Part shown: piece after piece, positions 1 to 6,103 of the stretch
Position numbering within the stretch: position 1 is the stretch's first letter
How the letters are laid out: each line of letters begins with the position of its first letter
Source of the DNA: Patescibacteria group bacterium UBA6102
GTDB lineage: Bacteria > Patescibacteriota > Minisyncoccia > Minisyncoccales > UBA5738
Assembly (NCBI GenBank): GCA_002423555.1
Contig: DIWQ01000062.1
Location: 1-11,251 of the forward strand
Reading direction: 5' to 3'
Length of the DNA stretch: 11,251 bases
Notes under the pieces: generated by a model
Databases searched by the model: none
Seen by the model: the letters and a program-made list of their open reading frames with translations, nothing else
What the model was told of the DNA's origin: nothing
Made by a program: the position numbers and the translations under genes

Positions 1-8
1 CGCAAAAT

Positions 9-36
9 TTGTCAGGATTTGCCAATTTAGTTTAAT
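9..36 (+). promoter_or_regulatory. Possible sigma70-type promoter for the SGNH hydrolase gene
   Basis: A TTGTCA hexamer at 9-14 and TTTAAT at 31-36 are separated by 16 bp, each one mismatch from consensus. The predicted start of transcription would lie only a few bases before the ATG at 51, so the message would be leaderless or nearly so, which fits the lack of a Shine-Dalgarno sequence. The region is AT-rich and chance matches are easy, so this is tentative. Confidence 0.3.
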
Positions 37-50
37 CTAATCAATGGAAT

Positions 51-2855
51 ATGAAGCGATACTTACCGTTGTTTGTATTCTTGCCGGTTTCGTTATCTTT
101 GTTTGCTTATTCTTGGGCGCAGGAGTTGCCCGAGATTGTGATCAATGATGCGGACGCAACGACTACGATTGATCTGACCACCCCGCCCGCGGATTTCTTT
201 ACCATTGATAATCCGCCGTTTCTTTTGCCCGATGAGGCGGCGATTTGCCATGCCGATGCGAGGGAGGTGATTGATTTGGCAACTCCGCCGGAAGATTTTT
301 TTGACGCGTCGGAAGCCGACTTGCGCCTGCCCGACGAGATTTCCGTTTGCCGCGCCGATGAAAGAATAACCATCAATCTGGTCGCCCCGCCCGAAGAATT
401 CTTTGATCCCGCGCCGGAGGCAACCGACAAATTCGTCTATGTCGCGCTGGGAGATTCCTATCAATCCGGCGAAGGTGCCGGGAATTCCATCCAAGATTCG
501 GCCCAATATTTAAGCGAAGCCTATGAGCAAGGCACATATACCGACACGTTGATTCCCGGCAATGATTCTTGCCACCGTGCTCTGCAAAACTATGCCAAGA
601 TCAACAAAAACAAATTCCATCCCGAATTGAGCGATGACGATATTGTTTTGATTGACTTGACCTGCAGTGGCGCAAAAATTGAAACCGGCCCGCGCCCGCC
701 AGTGGTGGGCAATGTGGCCGGCAATCAAATTGCGCCTGATTCGCAGTTACAACAAGCGCTGGACAAGCTGGGCGAAGCCGGCCTGACCCCCGCCGATGTG
801 GATTTGGTCACCGTCGGTATGGGCGGCAACGATGCCAAATTTGCGGATTTGGTTTATGCTTGCGTTTTGCCAAATATTTTGCGACGAGCGTTACAGGAAT
901 ATCCGGATCCGCCGGCGGAAATTGAATTTTTGGCCGATCAATTCGCGACTTGCGAAAATTTTGACCGGTTTTTCGTTAACAGCCAAGATGCCATTAACAA
1001 ACTCTATGCCAAAGAAATTTGGGCGCAAGATAAATTATTACAAACTTTTACCAACGCTCGTATTCTGCAATTGAATTATCCGAATATTTTACCGGAAAAA
1101 TCAAAATCACCGTCGTGGTGTAGCGCTATTCGCAAGGAGGATATTGATTATGCACGTAGAAAAATAAAGAGTATCAATCAAAAAATTGAGGAAGCGTTTA
1201 GCAATTCTGCCGCCAACCCGCGCTTTGAATTCGTTAATGTGGAAAATTCTTTGGGGGATAATGCTTTGTGTCCGGCAAATGACGATAACGCGCTGGCTAA
1301 TAATATCAAAGAAGCCAATTTTAATGCGGAGATTCGCCGTCTACTCAATTTGGATGGCAACGGCGACGCGCAATCCCGCACGCTGATTGATAATTTGGTT
1401 TCTGCTTATGGCGACTGGAAGAAGTGCTCCGTCCGGCATTTGGCGTATATTGTCGCGCCGGATTGGGCGCGTTTGCTAATCCAAGATTGTGATGCGGGAG
1501 GAGCATGGGGGAATGTTGTGTCAAATTCAGAGGGATATATTAGCTATATTAATGATCAGAAAAATAGGATTTTTTCCAATCTCGTAATAGCAGATAGTTT
1601 AAATGAAAGTTCTAGTATCCGCTTTGATAAATCTCAAGGCTTATTCCATCCCAATGCCAAAGGCCACGCGATTGCCGCGTGTAATGTTTTGTCCGCTTAC
1701 AACAAGGCTTCTTCCGCACATTGCTTACCCGTTGCCACGCCGCTTTTTGTTTGTCTGGCCAATGGCAATCCGGCGGGCAATATCCCTTTCAATGTGATTC
1801 CGGATGATCAAATTCGCATTGAGGCCGGCGGGTTCGGATTTGGCGAGCCGGTGGCGATTTTGCTTCACTCAACGCAAACCAAGCTGGCTGAAGTTGTCGC
1901 CGATGGTAATGGCAATATTAATACGTTAATTACTTTGCCGTCAGCCGATCCCGGGGTGCACGTTATTGAATTGAGGGGTAATGCCGCTTCCGGTGCGGCA
2001 ATTGGCCAGGAGATTCGTATCAATTATCCCGGAGAACCTGCCAGCGATGGCGGTTATTCGGTCTATTTGCCCGGGTTCAATCCAAACATCGGCGATGATG
2101 AAGAATCCGAAAAAGTGTTCATCGATTATGCGGACCAGACTTTCGGACCATATATTCCCGACGAGAATGGCGGCATATTGGTTCAGGTGCCCCTGTTGGG
2201 TCAGGCCGGCGTAGTAAAAATTAAGGCGCACAGTGATGCTACCGGGAAAATTGTGGAAGAAACAATTGAAGTTATTGACACGACTCCGCCGGAAATTTTT
2301 ATTATTTCACCGCAATCCGGCCGGACTTATGTCAATAATCAAATTCTATCGCTTGATTTTCGGGTTGTTGACAATCAACCCGCGGACGATATTGTCCAAA
2401 CTGAAATTTACTTGAACGGGGTTATTATTTCGGGGAATTCCGTTGATTTGTCATTGCAAAAAACCGGCAACCATCGGCTTGAAATTAATGCCGAAGACGA
2501 TGCCGGCAATATTGCCCGTGCCGAATCGGATTTTGCCGTTTCGGCTGGTATTGGTTCAATTATCGCCAATATCGGCCATTATTATGATCTCAAAATGATT
2601 AAACTTTTATCAACGCGCAATGCATTATTGGCGGCGGCCAAATCGTTAAAGCTTCAATTGGAGGTGCTGGACAAATTAGAACGGAGCACCTTGCCGTTAG
2701 CAACGAAAAATTCTTTGATGAAGCTATCGCAAAGGTCCATTAACCGCCAGATTGATGCATTGGTTGCTTTGGTTAATAATCTGCCGGCGAAATCGATTGA
2801 TGCGCGTGCCAAAGAGCTTTTGACTGACAGCTTGCGATACATTAAAATCAAATAA
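51..2855 (+). CDS. Secreted SGNH/GDSL hydrolase (SEST-like) with N-terminal repeats and C-terminal Ig-like domain
   Basis: A 934-aa exported protein. A signal peptide covers about residues 1-23 (basic start, hydrophobic core, likely cleavage after SWA). Residues 37-120 hold three copies of a 34-residue repeat (IDLxTPPxDFF). Residues 128-550 are an SGNH hydrolase: GDS with Ser136, CSGA around 205-208, GGND with Asn260, and the block V histidine His533 in FHPNAKGH. No Asp sits three residues before this His, as in Streptomyces scabies esterase-type enzymes, which use a backbone carbonyl instead. C173 and C205 could form the disulfide typical of that group. Residues 570-740 look like beta-rich extracellular modules. 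Residues 743-830 resemble an Ig-like domain opening with DTTPPEIFI. Residues 835-934 are mostly helical, without a clear membrane anchor. The likely role is ester or acyl hydrolysis outside the cell (lipid, polysaccharide or peptidoglycan acetyl groups). The substrate cannot be read from sequence. It probably forms an operon with the next gene. Confidence 0.85.
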   Translation: MKRYLPLFVFLPVSLSLFAYSWAQELPEIVINDADATTTIDLTTPPADFFTIDNPPFLLPDEAAICHADAREVIDLATPPEDFFDASEADLRLPDEISVCRADERITINLVAPPEEFFDPAPEATDKFVYVALGDSYQSGEGAGNSIQDSAQYLSEAYEQGTYTDTLIPGNDSCHRALQNYAKINKNKFHPELSDDDIVLIDLTCSGAKIETGPRPPVVGNVAGNQIAPDSQLQQALDKLGEAGLTPADVDLVTVGMGGNDAKFADLVYACVLPNILRRALQEYPDPPAEIEFLADQFATCENFDRFFVNSQDAINKLYAKEIWAQDKLLQTFTNARILQLNYPNILPEKSKSPSWCSAIRKEDIDYARRKIKSINQKIEEAFSNSAANPRFEFVNVENSLGDNALCPANDDNALANNIKEANFNAEIRRLLNLDGNGDAQSRTLIDNLVSAYGDWKKCSVRHLAYIVAPDWARLLIQDCDAGGAWGNVVSNSEGYISYINDQKNRIFSNLVIADSLNESSSIRFDKSQGLFHPNAKGHAIAACNVLSAYNKASSAHCLPVATPLFVCLANGNPAGNIPFNVIPDDQIRIEAGGFGFGEPVAILLHSTQTKLAEVVADGNGNINTLITLPSADPGVHVIELRGNAASGAAIGQEIRINYPGEPASDGGYSVYLPGFNPNIGDDEESEKVFIDYADQTFGPYIPDENGGILVQVPLLGQAGVVKIKAHSDATGKIVEETIEVIDTTPPEIFIISPQSGRTYVNNQILSLDFRVVDNQPADDIVQTEIYLNGVIISGNSVDLSLQKTGNHRLEINAEDDAGNIARAESDFAVSAGIGSIIANIGHYYDLKMIKLLSTRNALLAAAKSLKLQLEVLDKLERSTLPLATKNSLMKLSQRSINRQIDALVALVNNLPAKSIDARAKELLTDSLRYIKIK
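159..410 (+). repeat. Three in-frame 34-residue repeats in the SGNH hydrolase N-terminus
   Basis: The repeat starts at protein residues 37, 71 and 105. Conserved anchor points fall exactly 34 residues apart: IDL/IDL/INL at 40, 74 and 108, and Cys at 66 and 100. Each unit carries a TPPxDFF or APPEEFF motif followed in the first two by LPDE and (C)xAD. The third unit is truncated and runs into the catalytic domain. The DNA copies have diverged, so the repeat is old or kept at protein level. Confidence 0.65.
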
Positions 2856-2866
2856 ATTAAAGCCAA

Positions 2867-3385
2867 ATGAACAGAAAAAATAAAATTATCGTCGTTATCA
2901 TTTCAATCTTTCTGGCAGTTGTTTCTTTATGGTATTTTTTCGCTGATGATTTGTTTCTCTTTATTCTCTCGCGTACCGTTCCGCCGGCGGAACCGATGCC
3001 GACGGAACAGCAAATGCCTTGCGGCGGTAATCCCGCCAGCTTTGTGGAGCTGGGGTCGCCGTATGAGGGTGGCAAAATTGCAGAATTTACTACTTCTGGA
3101 AATGAAATATATATTACCGCGAGAAAGTTTGAACATGCTGGAATATTCGGCTCATTCAGGGGTTCTACCGCTATTAATGTTGGTGATATTGATATTTTGC
3201 CGACATATAATGAAAAACAGAATATTATTACAAATGCAACAAAAATAATCAGTATTAAAGAAAAAGATTACGGCGCACTAACTTTGCCGGCGGGGAGGTA
3301 TTGGCTTTGGTCAAGCTCCGGCGGGGATATTGTGATTTACAGCTGCGAGGAGGGCGGGGTGAGCGATCCCAAGCCGGTGCGGTAG
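2867..3385 (+). CDS. Small membrane-anchored protein of unknown function
   Basis: A 172-aa protein that I do not recognise. It starts with a basic segment (MNRKNK) and a hydrophobic helix at about residues 7-24, followed by a second partly hydrophobic stretch (about 28-36) and a Pro-rich linker. This suggests an N-terminal anchor or uncleaved signal, with the remaining roughly 130 residues outside the membrane. The outer part is beta-rich and polar, has one Cys near residue 52 and one near 159 that could pair, and ends with a short polar tail. It lies 11 bp after the SGNH hydrolase on the same strand and is followed by a hairpin terminator, so the two are probably cotranscribed and may act together at the cell surface. 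That link is inferred only from position. Confidence 0.65.
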   Translation: MNRKNKIIVVIISIFLAVVSLWYFFADDLFLFILSRTVPPAEPMPTEQQMPCGGNPASFVELGSPYEGGKIAEFTTSGNEIYITARKFEHAGIFGSFRGSTAINVGDIDILPTYNEKQNIITNATKIISIKEKDYGALTLPAGRYWLWSSSGGDIVIYSCEEGGVSDPKPVR

Positions 3386-3399
3386 TTTTGCGGAGGATT

Positions 3400-3427
3400 T
3401 TCAGAGGGTTAGATCCTCTGAATTTTT
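3400..3427 (+). terminator. Intrinsic terminator after the SGNH/membrane-protein operon
   Basis: A perfect 8-bp stem (TTCAGAGG at 3400-3407, CCTCTGAA at 3415-3422) with a 7-nt loop, extendable by one G-T pair, is followed by five T residues. It sits 15 nt after the stop codon of the membrane protein gene. A second T7 run follows at about 3464-3470 behind a poorly paired GC-containing segment and may act as a backup. Confidence 0.6.
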
Positions 3428-3481
3428 CAAAACAAAGCCGACCTGAATTTTCAAGAGCCGGTTTTTTTGTCACGTATCAGT

Positions 3482-3490
3482 TGTGGATAA
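3482..3490 (-). promoter_or_regulatory. Lone DnaA-box-like 9-mer
   Basis: The plus strand reads TGTGGATAA, the complement of the consensus DnaA box TTATCCACA. It is followed directly by the 8-bp palindrome AACCGGTT (3489-3496), which abuts the -35 box of the methyltransferase promoter. I saw no second box nearby, so an origin is not supported. A single match may be chance or a regulatory site. Confidence 0.2.
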
Positions 3491-3496
3491 CCGGTT

Positions 3497-3525
3497 TTGA
3501 TTTTCTATTTTTGTTCTATTATAAT
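3497..3525 (+). promoter_or_regulatory. Strong sigma70-type promoter for the HTH-methyltransferase gene
   Basis: TTGATT at 3497-3502 and a perfect TATAAT at 3520-3525 are separated by exactly 17 bp. Transcription should begin near 3532, leaving a leader of about 25 nt with no Shine-Dalgarno sequence before the ATG at 3557. It lies outside the upstream operon, behind a terminator, so the methyltransferase has its own promoter. Confidence 0.6.
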
Positions 3526-3530
3526 AAACA
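3512..3530. promoter_or_regulatory. Candidate operator: imperfect inverted repeat over the -10 box
   Basis: The segment TGTTCTATTATAATAAACA forms arms TGTT-c-TATTA and TAATA-AACA, a 9-bp inverted repeat with one bulged C, centred on the -10 element. A regulator bound here would block RNA polymerase, and the gene downstream encodes a DNA-binding winged helix, so autoregulation is plausible. Part of the symmetry comes from the -10 sequence itself, so chance is a real alternative. Confidence 0.25.
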
Positions 3531-3556
3531 TACGGGAAATAAATTATTTTATATAT

Positions 3557-4726
3557 ATGCTCACAAAACGGCAAAAAGAAATTCTTGATTTTGTGGAAAA
3601 TTATTTGCAAAAGAAAGGGTACGCGCCTTCCTTTGACGAGATCAGGAAGTTCCTTAAAGTCGCTTCCGTTTCAACTGTTGATTTTCATATTTCAAAACTC
3701 AAAAAAGGCGGTTATTTGAAAAAAACAAAAAATAAAGTTCGGGCAATCAATATTGTCAAAAAACCGATATTGGAATATCCGCTTTTGGTAAAAGAAGGGT
3801 GCGCGGCAGTTGAAGAATTTATAATAACCGAAGAGATCAAAAAAGAGAGGAAATTACCGTTAAATCAAGTGATTTTGGGTGATGCTATTCAAGAATTAAG
3901 AAAATTGCCCGATGAAAGTTGCGACATTGTTGTAGCCGACCCGCCTTATAATATCGGCAAGGATTTTGGCAACAATATTGATAAACGAGAGATTGGGGAA
4001 TATGTGGCGTGGTGCAAGATTTGGATAAATGAAAGCATAAGAGCGTTAAAGCCGAACGGAACAATGTTCATTTATGGTTTCAGCGAAATTTTGGCCTTTC
4101 TTTCCATTGAAATTCCGATACAAAAGCGATGGTTGATTTGGCACTATACAAATAAGAATGTCGCGTCGTTAAATTTTTGGCAAAGAAGTCACGAGGCGAT
4201 AATTTGTGCATGGAAAAACAAGCCGATTTTTAATCGTGATGAAGTGAGGGAGCCGTATACGGAGGGTTTTTTGAACGGAGCCGCCGGGAAAGTGCGAAAG
4301 GGAACCTTGGGGCGGTTTAGCGGCAAGGGGATGGAAACAGTTTATAATGCGCACAAGGGAGGGGCTTTACCGCGAGATGTAATCAAAATTCCCGCGCTTG
4401 CCGGTGGCGCCGGAATGGTTGAACGATGGTTTTTATGTAAGACCTGTGATGGCGTTTATGAGCCGCGACAATTAAAAAACCATGAGGGGCATGAAATAAT
4501 GAAACACCCCACGCAAAAACCTTATGAGTTGTCCAAAAAATTGATAAAATCGGCAATGCCGAAGAAAAACGGCGTTGTATTAGTGCCTTTTGTCGGCACC
4601 GGATCGGAATGCGCGGCGGCAAAAGAACTTGGCCAATCGTATATTGGTTTTGAAATAAACCCGGATTATGTGAGATTGGCGGAAAAAATGATAAGCGATA
4701 AAAAGCCAATCGCAAAATTATTTTGA
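3557..4726 (+). CDS. LexA-type winged helix fused to beta-class DNA methyltransferase (N6-A/N4-C)
   Basis: A 389-aa fusion. Residues 1-65 match the LexA DNA-binding domain (LTKRQKEIL, GYAPSFDEIR, SVSTVDFHI, KGGYLKK), but no LexA peptidase follows. Residues 103-380 are an S-adenosylmethionine-dependent DNA methyltransferase: catalytic motif IV DPPY at 128-131, a target-recognition region at roughly 225-300, a CxxC (294-297) followed by His-rich residues, then the KHPTQKP segment and motif I (PFVGTG, 344-349) near the C-terminus. Motif IV before motif I is the beta-class order. DPPY favours N6-adenine methylation but does not exclude N4-cytosine. The residue before PF is Val where Asp is usual. 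An upstream in-frame start at 3497 exists, but it would overlap the promoter and add residues before the point where LexA proteins begin, so I chose 3557. Its 3' end overlaps the convergent nuclease-like gene by 9 bp. The recognition sequence cannot be told. Confidence 0.85.
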   Translation: MLTKRQKEILDFVENYLQKKGYAPSFDEIRKFLKVASVSTVDFHISKLKKGGYLKKTKNKVRAINIVKKPILEYPLLVKEGCAAVEEFIITEEIKKERKLPLNQVILGDAIQELRKLPDESCDIVVADPPYNIGKDFGNNIDKREIGEYVAWCKIWINESIRALKPNGTMFIYGFSEILAFLSIEIPIQKRWLIWHYTNKNVASLNFWQRSHEAIICAWKNKPIFNRDEVREPYTEGFLNGAAGKVRKGTLGRFSGKGMETVYNAHKGGALPRDVIKIPALAGGAGMVERWFLCKTCDGVYEPRQLKNHEGHEIMKHPTQKPYELSKKLIKSAMPKKNGVVLVPFVGTGSECAAAKELGQSYIGFEINPDYVRLAEKMISDKKPIAKLF

Positions 4727-5413
4727 AGTTTTATCCAATTCCCTTTTCTTTTCTTCGAAAGCGTAGGGTGTAAAAACAACGAAACCATTCAGCAGTCTTT
4801 TCAATTCTTTGTTATTTTGGAATCTTTCATAGGGGAGCTTATATTTACCATCCTTTCTTTTTGGATTTTCAAAATAATCGCTACTTGGGACTTCATATCT
4901 GATGTCTATAAATTCTCCCGGCAATTGGTTTTTTGACTTCGGTTTTTCTTGACGAACCTCCCTGCCAAGAGATTTTTTCTTAACTTGGTAATTTAAAATT
5001 TTGTTTTTATATCTTACTTGAAAGTCCGCTCCCTTATGATCGAGCTCGCACGACATTGTGACTGTGTTTTTGCCAAAAACAGATTCGGCTACATAACCAG
5101 CGTGTATTTGAGTGATAATGCTTGCCCACGTTCTGTAAATTCTTGCCGGTAATCCTTTGTAAAAGCATTTTTCGCACATTCCGGTTTTTTCTTGGAAATT
5201 TTTGACATTCCGGTTATATTCTTTCAGGTATTCTTTATAAAATTTTTCAAAACTTAAAAATTCTTTTTGGTTCCAATATATTTTATAAAGCAAATCAATG
5301 GCTTGAATTTCTTTTGGCAAATCCATTTCTACAATTTTAATAAGTCTGTATTTGTCGCGATAGAATTTGAGATCAATCGATTCTAAAAAGTCGCTGAATT
5401 TTTTTAACGGCAT
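4718..5413 (-). CDS. Candidate type II restriction endonuclease, PD-(D/E)xK-like
   Basis: A 231-aa protein that I assign to a function mostly from motifs and context. Residues 104-145 look like a PD-(D/E)xK nuclease core: a helix with Glu110 (HAGYVAESVFG), Asp130 in GADF at the start of a strand, then QVKKK with Gln143 and Lys145, giving a D-x12-QxK arrangement. A CxxC at 80-83 could help bind a metal. The protein is Lys/Tyr-rich and its DNA is clearly more AT-rich than neighbouring infB. It converges on a DNA methyltransferase gene and overlaps it by 9 bp, which fits a type II pair. A longer frame starting at 5503 reads through tRNA-Leu and is not credible. The ATG at 5413 lies 10 nt after the tRNA 3' end, so expression may depend on read-through from the tRNA. 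A TaqI- or MjaI-type family is possible but not shown. Confidence 0.6.
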   Translation of the reverse strand: MPLKKFSDFLESIDLKFYRDKYRLIKIVEMDLPKEIQAIDLLYKIYWNQKEFLSFEKFYKEYLKEYNRNVKNFQEKTGMCEKCFYKGLPARIYRTWASIITQIHAGYVAESVFGKNTVTMSCELDHKGADFQVRYKNKILNYQVKKKSLGREVRQEKPKSKNQLPGEFIDIRYEVPSSDYFENPKRKDGKYKLPYERFQNNKELKRLLNGFVVFTPYAFEEKKRELDKTSK

Positions 5414-5422
5414 ATTTTTATT

Positions 5423-5509
5423 TGGTGCCCGGGGTGGGACTTGAACCCACACGAGATTGCTCCCAAGGGATTTTAAGTCCCTCGTGTATGCCGATTCCAC
5501 CACCCGGGC
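5423..5509 (-). tRNA. tRNA-Leu(UAA), CCA encoded
   Basis: The 7-bp acceptor GCCCGGG/CCCGGGC, discriminator A and encoded CCA are visible. The anticodon stem AGGGA/TCCCT encloses the loop CTTAAAA, giving anticodon TAA. A long variable arm follows, as in class II tRNAs, and the T arm is GTGGG-TTCAAGT-CCCAC. No group I intron interrupts the anticodon. It has its own likely promoter inside the upstream repeat, and the nuclease-like gene begins 10 nt after the CCA. Confidence 0.95.
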
Positions 5510-5510
5510 G

Positions 5511-5629
5511 TATAAAAATTAAAATTTGAAAAAATCAAAATGACAATTTAAAATTAAAAATTATAATCAAAATTCCGTAAGGAATTTTACCTTAATTTTA
5601 AATTTCAATTTTTCAATTTTCAATTTTGT
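5511..5629. repeat. AT-rich palindromic intergenic element, copy A
   Basis: About 119 bp between tRNA-Cys and tRNA-Leu, rich in AATT, AAAATT and TTGAAA words. Its core is a hairpin AAAATTCC-GTAA-GGAATTTT (about 5569-5588). Positions 5565-5600 are identical over 36 nt to the reverse complement of 7648-7683, and similarity extends loosely to both sides. No open reading frame lies inside, so it resembles a MITE or intergenic palindromic repeat. Confidence 0.75.
5518..5546 (-). promoter_or_regulatory. Promoter for tRNA-Leu(UAA), inside repeat copy A
   Basis: On the minus strand TTGTCA (5546-5541) and TTTAAT (5523-5518) are separated by 17 bp, each with five of six consensus matches. The predicted start falls within a few bases of the tRNA 5' end at 5509. 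The AT-rich repeat makes chance matches easier, but spacing and position are good. Confidence 0.45.
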
Positions 5630-5704
5630 TGGAGGCCGGTATGAGAATCGCACTCATGTATAACAGTTTTGCAGACTGTCGCCTTACTACTTGGCTAACC
5701 GGCC
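5630..5704 (-). tRNA. tRNA-Cys(GCA), CCA encoded
   Basis: Acceptor GGCCGGT/ACCGGCC, discriminator T (usual for tRNA-Cys) and an encoded CCA. The anticodon stem ACAGT/ACTGT encloses CTGCAAA, giving anticodon GCA. The T arm is ATGAG-TGCGATT-CTCAT, unusual in having TGC where TTC is normal. It lies 59 bp downstream of rbfA with no clear promoter of its own, so it may be cut from a longer transcript. Confidence 0.92.
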
Positions 5705-5763
5705 GCGGATTGTCAATGGTTAAATGAGTGGTGGGCTGATGGATAAAGCCTAATACAAAATCA

Positions 5764-6102
5764 TCATTTTTTCAATTGTTCCATAATGGTTTCCACCGCT
5801 TGGGCTTGCGCGGCTTGCCGGTCGGCGGCAAAAATGATTTTCGGCACCGGCCGCATTTTTAACTTTTTGTTCAGTTCTTCCTGGAACCGCCACGCGTTTT
5901 TCTGCAGATTGCCGACGACTTCGTTGCCGAGGCGGTCGGGGATGACACTGATATAAACTTTGGCTTCTTGGAGATTGCCGCTGACGGCGATCCTTGTGAG
6001 CGATACCAGCGCGCCCTCCGGCGGTGTAAATTCCCGCTGGATCATCTCTCCCAGAACTTGGTGGATCAGTGATTCTATTTTTTCAATGCGGTGCTCCGAC
6101 AT
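5764..6102 (-). CDS. rbfA: Ribosome-binding factor A
   Basis: RbfA is a small KH-type protein that binds the immature 30S subunit and helps 16S rRNA 5'-end maturation. The 112-aa product has the usual family length and pattern: N-terminal helix (RIEKIESLIHQVLGEMI), first strand ending VSLTRIAVSGNLQEAKVYIS, and a C-terminal helix-strand unit with LNKKLKMRPVPKIIF. I chose the ATG at 6102 because it follows the infB stop codon after a single base, which suggests translational coupling, and the family normally begins near this helix. An in-frame ATG at 6126 would add eight residues and overlap infB. Confidence 0.93.
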   Translation of the reverse strand: MSEHRIEKIESLIHQVLGEMIQREFTPPEGALVSLTRIAVSGNLQEAKVYISVIPDRLGNEVVGNLQKNAWRFQEELNKKLKMRPVPKIIFAADRQAAQAQAVETIMEQLKK

Positions 6103-6103
6103 A

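Noticed and set aside
3482..3490. Origin of replication at the DnaA-like box
   Set aside because: Only one box, no cluster, no DnaA or DnaN gene and no clear unwinding element beside it.
3386..3556. Attachment-site repeat of the tRNA-Leu 3' end on the other side of the methyltransferase pair
   Set aside because: I looked for the tRNA-Leu 3' sequence (CCCGGGCACCA and T arm) here and found no copy, and no integrase gene is present.
5414..5503. N-terminal extension of the nuclease-like gene from an upstream ATG at 5503
   Set aside because: These 30 codons are a translation of tRNA-Leu(UAA). The ATG at 5413 just after the tRNA is the sensible start.
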